From: Nocardia africana NBRC 100379
Lineage (GTDB): Bacteria; Actinomycetota; Actinomycetes; Mycobacteriales; Mycobacteriaceae
Reading direction: 5' to 3'
Length of the DNA: 64,000 nucleotides
Assembly: GCF_001612635.1 (NCBI RefSeq)
Contig: NZ_BDAV01000005.1
Coordinates: forward strand, 372,001-436,000
Shown: positions 1 to 6,372 of the stretch, in pieces
Layout: each line of letters starts with the position of its first letter
Position numbering within the stretch: the first letter of the stretch is position 1
Program-made: the position numbers and the translations under genes
The notes under the pieces: model-generated
Databases searched by the model: none
What the model was told of the DNA's origin: nothing
What the model saw: only the letters and a program-made list of their open reading frames with translations

Positions 1-82
1 GCTGCTGCCCGGAAACGCCGGGACCAGGGGTCCCGGCGTCGGTACTACTGCCGATATCGGCTTTCGTACTGCTGTCAGTCAC
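1..82 (-). CDS. cysT: Sulfate ABC transporter permease CysT, N-terminal fragment (runs off the window edge)
   Basis: A reading frame on the minus strand opens with GTG at 82-80 and reads VTDSSTKADIGSSTDAG onward with no stop before the window edge. The GTG follows a weak GGA-type ribosome site and lies 36 nt after the stop of the sulfate-binding protein gene. In this operon type the next gene is the permease CysT, which imports sulfate across the inner membrane with CysW and CysA. Only about 27 hydrophilic residues are visible, before any membrane segment, so the product name rests on context and synteny. The start codon is the best in-frame choice but is not proven. Confidence 0.5.
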   Translation of the reverse strand, partial: MTDSSTKADIGSSTDAGTPGPGVSGQQ

Positions 83-118
83 AGTTATCCAGTATTCCGT
101 GCGCTCCGGGCCACCGGC

Positions 119-1177
119 TTACTTGGTGGCTTTGTCGTAGAGCACCGCGACGCTGCCGGTGTTGGGGGTGAACAGATCCTTGTCGACCTGCTTCCAGCCA
201 CCCAGATCGGCGATCGTCCACAGCTTCTGCGGCGCCGGGAAATCCTTGCTGTACTTCGCGGCGACCTGCGGATCGACGGGACGGAAACCGGCCTCCGCCC
301 AGGCCTTCTGACCGGCCTGCGAGTACAGGAAGTCCTTGAACGCCACGGCCGTGGTGGGGTTCTTGGCGTTCTTCGTCACGGCCACCGGGTTCTCGATCTT
401 GAAGGTGGTCGGCGGGAGGACGTGGTCGATCGGGTCCCCGCTGCGCTCGGAGAAGATCGCCTCGTTCTCGTAGCTGAGCAGGACGTCACCGGTTCCCTGC
501 AGGAAGGTTTCGGTCGCTTCCCGGCCGGACTTCGGTTGCACCTTGATGTGGTCCTTGGAGATCAGCTTGCCCAGATAGTCCAGGCCCGCCTGCGTGTTCT
601 TGCCGCCGTCGCTTTCGGCGGCGTAGGGCGCCAGCAGGTTCCACTTGGCCGACCCGGAGCTGAACGGGTTCGGCGTCACCACCTCGACGCCCGGCTTGAG
701 CAGGTCGTTCCAGTCGTGAATGCCCTTGGGGTTGCCCTTGCGGACCGCGATCACGACGACCGAACCGAACGGCACACCCTTGTTGGCGTCGGCATTCCAG
801 TTCGAGTCGACCAGTCCGGCATCCACCAGCCGGGTGATGTCGGGCTCGACCGAGAAGCTGACGACGTCGGCCTGCGCCCCGTCCTTCACCTTGCGGGACT
901 GGTCACCGGAGGCGCCGTAGGACTGCTGAATCTGCGCGCCCTTGCCCGCCTCGGTCTTGTTGAATTCGGTGATCACCTTGTCGTAGCCCGGCTTGGCGAC
1001 CGAGTAGGCGAACAGCGTCAGCTGCCCGCCACCGCTGTTGGCGTTGCCACCCGCGGTGTCGCTCGAACCACCACTGCAGGCGGCGGTCAGTCCCACGGCC
1101 ACCAGCGCGGTGAGCGCGACGGCGATGCGCCCTCGGCGCACCGAGAACCAGGATCTGCTGGACGATCTGCGAGACAT
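119..1177 (-). CDS. subI: Sulfate-binding lipoprotein of the sulfate ABC transporter (SubI/Sbp)
   Basis: This is the periplasmic-type solute receptor that delivers sulfate (or thiosulfate) to the CysTWA importer for cysteine synthesis. The 352-aa product starts with an arginine-rich n-region, a hydrophobic stretch at residues 18-33 and a lipobox-like LTAAC with the lipid-anchored Cys at 34. A Gly/Ser linker follows, then the Sbp/CysP fold, with family signatures such as SYGASGDQSRKV and the GTGDVLLSYENEA region. I chose the ATG at 1177 because AAAGG lies 8-9 nt upstream. An upstream GTG at 1213 would add 12 residues and has no such site. It is the promoter-proximal gene of the sulfate operon running left. 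Family assignment is firm; the exact anion is inferred. Confidence 0.9.
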   Translation of the reverse strand: MSRRSSSRSWFSVRRGRIAVALTALVAVGLTAACSGGSSDTAGGNANSGGGQLTLFAYSVAKPGYDKVITEFNKTEAGKGAQIQQSYGASGDQSRKVKDGAQADVVSFSVEPDITRLVDAGLVDSNWNADANKGVPFGSVVVIAVRKGNPKGIHDWNDLLKPGVEVVTPNPFSSGSAKWNLLAPYAAESDGGKNTQAGLDYLGKLISKDHIKVQPKSGREATETFLQGTGDVLLSYENEAIFSERSGDPIDHVLPPTTFKIENPVAVTKNAKNPTTAVAFKDFLYSQAGQKAWAEAGFRPVDPQVAAKYSKDFPAPQKLWTIADLGGWKQVDKDLFTPNTGSVAVLYDKATK

Positions 1178-1698
1178 GGAAGCGACCTTTCCTGCCGCCC
1201 GCCACCGGCGCACACTGCTGCCGGAGCGGATGTAACTGTGATTGAGCGGTAGACCTGCCCCGGTGGATACCGGGCAGTGGCGCGTGCGGCAGAGCCGCGG
1301 GATGCGGAGACGCTGCGGAAAAAGATGTGCGCCGGTCCGATGGAGAAGGCGCAGCGTGTCCGATCAGCTATCGACGACAGTGAATGTCCGCGACGACGAG
1401 ACAGCCGACCGCGATCAACGCCAATTCATGGCGGACCTGCGGAACAACGCTCGATGACACGGGCAGACTCTAACAGAGCGCCCGGAACCGCGCGAATCGG
1501 TCGAAGGGGAAATCGCCCGGGCCCGGCGAGTCCGCGAAAACCGCCGATGACCGGCGGGGAGTATTCATATTTCGGATTCTCGATCGCCACCGCGCCGACA
1601 CCGGAACGACCACCGGGGTCCGGGCGAACCGTGGTCAAGACCACAGCCGCGCGGACCCCGGTGCGTACGATTCCGGCACCAGCCGATCGGTGGCCGGT
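1178..1698. other. Intergenic region upstream of the sulfate operon, no convincing gene
   Basis: About 520 bp separate the start of the sulfate-binding protein gene from the end of the next small gene. Open frames exist on both strands, but they are Arg/Pro-rich, lack ribosome sites and resemble no family I know. The region should hold the sulfate operon promoter and leader. I looked for a short cysteine-rich leader peptide, as known upstream of some actinobacterial sulfur genes, and did not find one. The only clear structure is the hairpin at 1255-1277. Confidence 0.4.
1255..1277 (-). promoter_or_regulatory. Hairpin in the sulfate operon leader (possible attenuator)
   Basis: CTGCCCCGGT pairs with ACCGGGCAG around a GGAT loop, with one bulged C, about 78 nt upstream of the sulfate-binding protein start. 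Its place suggests leader RNA structure, either attenuator-like or a terminator of something upstream. No U-run follows on the minus strand. A regulatory role is inference only. Confidence 0.25.
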
Positions 1699-1986
1699 CT
1701 ACTCCTCGTCGGCGGACTCGGGCGGGCTTTCGTAGAGGTCGAGCACCCACTCCTCGACGGCGGTGTCCTCACCGTCCTCGTCGGGCTCGTCGGCGCGCAG
1801 CCGGTTCTGCAGCCGCACGCCCAGACCGAGCAGTTGCGCGGCGCGCACCATCTCGATCGCCTCGTCGGCGGTGGTGTAGTGGGTCGCGATCAGTCGGGGG
1901 CCGTCCTCGATCTCCAGAAGCTGCTCGAGGTCGACGAATTCCTCATCGGTTGGCATGGGCTGCACAGTACCTGCAACCTCCGACAC
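1699..1986 (-). CDS. Small acidic conserved-type hypothetical protein
   Basis: A protein of up to 95 aa, rich in Asp and Glu, with no cysteines, signal peptide or membrane segment. The core reads as a compact helical domain (VDLEQLLEIEDGPRL, then TTADEAIEMVRAAQLLG) followed by an acidic tail ending ESADEE. I do not recognise the family. Three starts are possible: GTG at 1986, GTG at 1965 (behind GCAGG) and ATG at 1956. The 1986 start leaves only 7 nt after the stop of the 25-aa gene, so co-transcription with the two upstream membrane genes is likely. The even codon use and plausible protein composition argue for a real gene. Confidence 0.6.
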   Translation of the reverse strand: MSEVAGTVQPMPTDEEFVDLEQLLEIEDGPRLIATHYTTADEAIEMVRAAQLLGLGVRLQNRLRADEPDEDGEDTAVEEWVLDLYESPPESADEE

Positions 1987-1993
1987 CGGGGGA

Positions 1994-2071
1994 TTATCGC
2001 GTCAGCAACCAGGCGACGACGATCAGCACGAGCAGCGCGATCAGCGCCAACTGGACGCGTGAGCGTGGCAT
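1994..2071 (-). CDS. 25-residue single-pass membrane microprotein
   Basis: The frame encodes 25 residues: a basic head (MPRSR), a long hydrophobic run (LALIALLVLIVVAWLL) and a TR tail, then TAA. Its ATG shares one base with the upstream gene's stop (TGATG at 2073-2069). This is the classic arrangement for translational coupling and the main reason to believe it is translated. Charge pattern and length fit one inner-membrane helix with the N-terminus in the cytoplasm. Such peptides often bind and modulate a larger membrane partner; here the obvious candidate is the 104-aa membrane protein just upstream. No family is recognised. Function is unknown. Confidence 0.55.
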   Translation of the reverse strand: MPRSRVQLALIALLVLIVVAWLLTR

Positions 2072-2385
2072 CAGATCGCTTCCTTCGGCATCGGCCCCGG
2101 AGTGTGCATCGACGCCCCGGCCAGGACCGGCTCGGGCGGTGCCACGGCCGCCGTATCGGACGCGATCTCGGAGGCCGCGTCGCCGGGCACGAGGTCGGTC
2201 TCGGCGACGGCCGAGCGGTCCCGGCCGAGCAGCCGCAGCGCGATCCGCAATCCACGATCGAGCAGGTAGGCGATCAGGAAACTGACCGGCACCGCCCCGA
2301 CCAGAACCACAGCGAACTGGGGGATGAACGGTAATCCGGCCACCCACAACTCGAAGCCGTCCCACCAGCCCGCGACATGATGCAC
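2071..2385 (-). CDS. Small membrane protein of unknown function
   Basis: This 104-aa protein has an N-terminal aromatic segment (WWDGFELWVAGLPF), a hydrophobic stretch at about residues 18-43 that can form one long or two short helices, a basic border (RGLRIALRLLGRDR) and a soluble, mildly acidic C-terminal tail of about 45 residues. It starts with GTG at 2385. GGAGG lies only 2 nt upstream, which is close, so the start is uncertain. The end overlaps the 25-aa gene by one base, and a third small gene follows, giving a three-gene unit. It diverges from the GH15 gene, with about 110 bp for both promoters. I do not recognise a family. Confidence 0.55.
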   Translation of the reverse strand: MHHVAGWWDGFELWVAGLPFIPQFAVVLVGAVPVSFLIAYLLDRGLRIALRLLGRDRSAVAETDLVPGDAASEIASDTAAVAPPEPVLAGASMHTPGPMPKEAI

Positions 2386-2496
2386 AACCTCCAGCCTAGT
2401 AGGTCACGGGTGCGGCGGCCGCGGGGCATGCCGACCGGCCGTCGCGAGGTGTCGGCAGTCCCGGCGAACGGGATCGGAATCCACCATGATGGCTGT

Positions 2497-4545
2497 ATGG
2501 CGTCCTACGACGAACCGATCACCGAACAACCTCTCATCGAGACGCTCGACGACATGTCCCCGCCGCGCGATGCCCTGGCCGATATCTCCGATGCCGAGAT
2601 AGGGGCGAACTACCTGCCCATCTCGGCGGGTGTGGTGCACAAGTCGTCGTATCCGCCGATCGACGACTACGCCTTCCTCTCCGATTGCGAGACCTGCTGC
2701 CTCATCGCGCGCAACGGCGCGGTCGAGTGGATGTGCCTGCCGCGCCCGGATTCGCCCAGTGTGTTCGGCGCCATGCTGGACCGCAGCGCCGGCCACTTCC
2801 GGCTCGGCCCCTACGGCGTGAACGTGCCCGCGGCGCGGCGCTACCTGCCCGGCGGCATGATCGTGGAGACGACCTGGCAGACCGACACCGGCTGGATCAT
2901 CGTCCGCGACGCGCTGGTCCTGGGTCCCTGGCACAACAACGACCGGCGCAGCCGGACCTACCGCCGCACCCCGGAGGACTGGGACGCCGAGCACATCCTG
3001 CTGCGCACGGTGAAATGTGTCAGCGGCGTGGTCGAACTGGAGATGAGCTGCGAACCGGCCTTCGACTATCACCGGGCGGCCGTGAACTGGGAATACACCG
3101 GCGATGTCTACGAGCGGGCCACCGCCACCGCGACCTGCTCGCACGACGAATTGCCCTGCGGCGAACTGGTTCTCACCACGGATATGCGGCTGGGGCTGGA
3201 GGGGCGCGAGGCCCGCGCCCGCACCCGCATGCGCGAGGGCGACGAATTGTTCGTGGCGCTGTCCTGGTCACCGCTGCCGGCCCCGCGCACCTTCGCCGAG
3301 GCGGCGGAGAAGATGTGGCAGACCACCGAATGCTGGCGGCAGTGGATCACTCTGGGCAAGTTCCCGGATCATCCGTGGCGCGGCTATCTGCAGCGCAGCG
3401 CGCTCACGCTCAAGGGCCTGATCTACTCCCCGAGCGGCGCCCTGATGGCGGCCGCGACCACCTCACTTCCGGAAACGCCTGGCGGCGAACGCAACTGGGA
3501 CTACCGCTACAGCTGGGTGCGCGACTCGACCTTCGCCCTGTGGGGTCTCTACACACTGGGCCTCAACCGGGAAGCCGACGACTTCTTCGCCTTCCTGCAC
3601 GATGTCGCGACCGCGAAAGACGGTGAGGCGCAACCGCTTCAGGTGATGTACGGCATCGGCGGCGAACGCGACCTGGACGAGTCCGAAGTTCCGCATCTGC
3701 ACGGTTACGACGGCGCCAAGCCGGTCCGCATCGGCAACGGCGCGTTTCAGCAACAGCAGCACGACATCTGGGGCACCATCCTGGATTCGGTCTACCTGCA
3801 CGTGAAGTCGCGGCAGCAGGTGCCCGAGACGTTGTGGCCGATGCTGAAGCGTCAGGTCGAGGCGGCGATCGAGAACTGGCGCAAACCCGACCGCGGAATC
3901 TGGGAGGTGCGCGGCGAACCGCAGCATTTCACCTCTTCCAAGGTGATGTGCTGGGTCGCGCTGGATCGCGGCGCGAAACTCGCCGAGTTGCACGGCGAGG
4001 CCGACTACGCCGAGAAGTGGGCCGCGCTCGCCGAAGAGATCCGCGCCGATGTACTCACCCACGGCGTGAACGACAAGGGCATCTTCACCCAGACCTACGG
4101 TGGCGACACCCTCGACGCCTCACTGTTGCTGGTCGTCCTCCTGCGCTTCCTGCCGCCCACCGATCCGCGGGTGCGCGCGACGGTCCTGGCCATCGCCTCC
4201 GATCTGACCCAGCACGGTCTGGTGCTGCGCTACCGCACCGACACCACCGACGACGGATTGTCCGGCGCGGAGGGCACATTCACCATCTGCTCGTTCTGGC
4301 TGGTGTCGGCGCTGGTGGAAATCGGCGAGGTGCGCCGGGCGCGGCATCTGCTGGAACGGCTGCTCGGATACGCCAGTCCGCTCAAGCTCTACGCCGAGGA
4401 AATCGACCCCTACACCGGACGGCATCTGGGCAATTTCCCGCAGGCGTTCACCCACCTGGCCTTGATCAACGCGGTCATGCACGTGATCCGGGCGGAGCAG
4501 GCCACCGGCGCGGGAGGATTCCGCCCGGCCCATCCGGCGGGCTGA
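2497..4545 (+). CDS. Glycoside hydrolase family 15 enzyme, trehalase-like (Rv2402 type)
   Basis: The 682-aa product has the two-part GH15 architecture. An N-terminal beta-sandwich (from about residue 50, YAFLSDCETCCLIARNGAVE) is followed by the (alpha/alpha)6 catalytic barrel. The barrel carries the ERNWDYRYSWVRD substrate-binding signature near residue 333 and the conserved glycine-rich region around residue 400. Mycobacterial orthologues in the same genomic place have been described as cytoplasmic trehalases that split alpha,alpha-trehalose to glucose; the family also includes glucoamylases, so substrate is inferred by synteny. No signal peptide is seen. The ATG at 2497 is chosen because the product then begins MASYDEPITEQ as a normal soluble N-terminus. 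The open frame reaches back to 2377 into the divergent promoter. Confidence 0.85.
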   Translation: MASYDEPITEQPLIETLDDMSPPRDALADISDAEIGANYLPISAGVVHKSSYPPIDDYAFLSDCETCCLIARNGAVEWMCLPRPDSPSVFGAMLDRSAGHFRLGPYGVNVPAARRYLPGGMIVETTWQTDTGWIIVRDALVLGPWHNNDRRSRTYRRTPEDWDAEHILLRTVKCVSGVVELEMSCEPAFDYHRAAVNWEYTGDVYERATATATCSHDELPCGELVLTTDMRLGLEGREARARTRMREGDELFVALSWSPLPAPRTFAEAAEKMWQTTECWRQWITLGKFPDHPWRGYLQRSALTLKGLIYSPSGALMAAATTSLPETPGGERNWDYRYSWVRDSTFALWGLYTLGLNREADDFFAFLHDVATAKDGEAQPLQVMYGIGGERDLDESEVPHLHGYDGAKPVRIGNGAFQQQQHDIWGTILDSVYLHVKSRQQVPETLWPMLKRQVEAAIENWRKPDRGIWEVRGEPQHFTSSKVMCWVALDRGAKLAELHGEADYAEKWAALAEEIRADVLTHGVNDKGIFTQTYGGDTLDASLLLVVLLRFLPPTDPRVRATVLAIASDLTQHGLVLRYRTDTTDDGLSGAEGTFTICSFWLVSALVEIGEVRRARHLLERLLGYASPLKLYAEEIDPYTGRHLGNFPQAFTHLALINAVMHVIRAEQATGAGGFRPAHPAG

Positions 4546-4552
4546 CGAGTAC

Positions 4553-4580
4553 GGGTGGTCCCGGCGGCACCGGTCCACCC
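4553..4580. terminator. Candidate bidirectional terminator hairpin
   Basis: GGGTGG at 4553-4558 pairs with CCACCC at 4575-4580, with further pairing inside after one mismatch. It sits in the 42-bp gap between the convergent GH15 and dynamin-like genes. There is no U-run. This is modest evidence. Confidence 0.4.
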
Positions 4581-4587
4581 GGAAACA

Positions 4588-6372
4588 TCAGGGCACATCG
4601 GCGTTTTCGCGGATCTCCCGCAGCCGGACCATCGATCGCTCGATTTCGGTGAGACGCCGTTCGCGACTCTCCGGCGAGTTGATCGCCGCCGCCTCCTCGG
4701 CCGCGCGCAGCGATTCGTCCACCGATCGCAGCGTCTGATCGGCCAGATCGGTGAAGTGGTCGCGCAGCATGCGCTGCATGGCCCGCAGCCGGTGCCGTGA
4801 TTCCTTGCCGACCTGGAAGATGACATCGTCCATCAGGCGGGCCACCGCCACCTTGGCCTCGGACTGGCGGCGCTCCCGGCGCAGCTTGCGGTCCTCCCAC
4901 AGGGCGTTGATACCCAGCAGGGCGGCGGCCGCGCCCGAATACCAGTTCACCAGTGGCATTTTCAGCAAACTGGTGAGCAACCCGACCATCAGCAGGCCGC
5001 CGTAGGAACCGCGCATCACGTTCAGCAGCGACGAGGTGAAACTCCCCTTCGCGGTGTCCAGCGGCTCCAGCGAGGCCACGGGTTCGAGGACGTCGCCCGG
5101 ATCCTCGAGCCGCAGATCCGGCAGCGGCACATCGCGCGAGTCGGCGGGGAACTTCGCGGTCACCTGCTCGGCCAGTTCGACCGCGCGATAGTGGGCGACG
5201 ACGAAATTCTCCTCGACCGCCTCGCAGATCCGGGAATCCAGATCGGCGCCGAATTCGTCCCAGCTGCGCGCCGGATCGCGTTTGGCGATCTCCGATTCGG
5301 CGTGACGGACCAGCACGCGCAGCCGGTGCCGCAGATCGTGTTCGATATCGGCCATCAGCTCCGAGCAGCCGTCGGCGAGGGTGACCTGCCAGTTGGCGCT
5401 GCGGTGGCGCAGATCGTCGGCCTCGGCGCGCGCGGCGCGCAACTGATCGGTGATCGCGGTGTAGCGCTGCGGATCGCGCAGGGTTTCGGCCTCACTGCGC
5501 AGGGCCAGCCCCAGATGGTCGGTGATGGTGCGGATGTCGCGCACCGCCGCCTCCCGGGCGACGGCGTCGGCGCGGGCGAGGACGTATCCGCGCAGATGGT
5601 CGATCAGTTGCGGCACACCGGATTCGATATCGCGGCGGTGATCGTCGCCGGCGCGCAGATGCAGGTCGGCGGAGATCGGGGCCACCGCGAAACCCAGGCC
5701 GGCGTCGTCGAGCAGATCGCGGTTGCGCTGCTGCACCCGGCTCCAGTGGCTGTAGCGATCGATCTTGTTGAGCACACAGACGACGGTCGGGCACACCTGC
5801 CGGATGCGCTGCAGCAGGGCGATCTGCTCGGGGGTGTACTCCGCGGCCGCGTCGCTGACGTAGAGCACCGCGTCGGCGGCGGCGATCAGCGACCAGGTCG
5901 TCGGCGCGTCGGCGGGTGCGCCGGGCGCGTCCATCACCACGAACCCCTCGGCCAGCAGCGGGCTCGGGTCGGTGAACTCGGCTCGGATCACGCCGGCGGC
6001 ACTCAGCGCCGGACCGGGGTTCAGCGGGTCGACGGGCTGGCGTTCGGTGCGACCACCGGGCAGCGAGCGCACCAGCGTGGCGGTCGCCTCCGGCCCGTAC
6101 TCCGCGATCACCGGAACGCTGACCGGACTGCCGGTCGCGCTCACCGCGCTGCCCACCAGGCCGTTGACCAGCGTGCTCATCCCGTTCTTGGGTTCGCCGA
6201 CGACCACCAGCCGCACGCGCGGATCGGCCACCCGAGCCCGCGACATTCCCAGCCGCGCGGTGAGATCGGCCCGGCCCGCGGCGCGGGTCAGGTCGAGCAG
6301 TTCGTCGAGCTGCGCGAGCAGCGGCGCCATCTCGTCGGGGTGTTTGGCACCCGGCGACTCCACCGCCGTCAC
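4588..6372 (-). CDS. Dynamin-like GTPase, IniA-type, with a Met in place of the Walker A lysine
   Basis: The 594-aa product has a bacterial dynamin-like layout: an N-terminal GTPase domain (about 50-260), a long helical middle, and a pair of closely spaced hydrophobic helices (GGLLMVGLLTSLLK and AAAALLGINALW), then a coiled C-terminus. DxxG (MDAPGA) and NKID are intact. The P-loop reads GEPKNGMST, with Met65 where GxxxxGK[ST] has its lysine. The GTG start at 6372 overlaps the upstream stop as GTGA, giving a coupled two-gene operon behind the IniB-like gene. In mycobacteria iniBAC responds to cell-wall inhibitors, and IniA is a membrane-remodelling dynamin. The same role is inferred here; no iniC follows. 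Upstream in-frame codons to 6504 would overlap the neighbour heavily. Confidence 0.8.
   Translation of the reverse strand: MTAVESPGAKHPDEMAPLLAQLDELLDLTRAAGRADLTARLGMSRARVADPRVRLVVVGEPKNGMSTLVNGLVGSAVSATGSPVSVPVIAEYGPEATATLVRSLPGGRTERQPVDPLNPGPALSAAGVIRAEFTDPSPLLAEGFVVMDAPGAPADAPTTWSLIAAADAVLYVSDAAAEYTPEQIALLQRIRQVCPTVVCVLNKIDRYSHWSRVQQRNRDLLDDAGLGFAVAPISADLHLRAGDDHRRDIESGVPQLIDHLRGYVLARADAVAREAAVRDIRTITDHLGLALRSEAETLRDPQRYTAITDQLRAARAEADDLRHRSANWQVTLADGCSELMADIEHDLRHRLRVLVRHAESEIAKRDPARSWDEFGADLDSRICEAVEENFVVAHYRAVELAEQVTAKFPADSRDVPLPDLRLEDPGDVLEPVASLEPLDTAKGSFTSSLLNVMRGSYGGLLMVGLLTSLLKMPLVNWYSGAAAALLGINALWEDRKLRRERRQSEAKVAVARLMDDVIFQVGKESRHRLRAMQRMLRDHFTDLADQTLRSVDESLRAAEEAAAINSPESRERRLTEIERSMVRLREIRENADVP

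Noticed and set aside
1277..1735. Open frame of 152 codons in the region upstream of the sulfate operon
   Set aside because: Arg/Pro-rich composition, no ribosome site, and its end overlaps a better small gene on the other strand.
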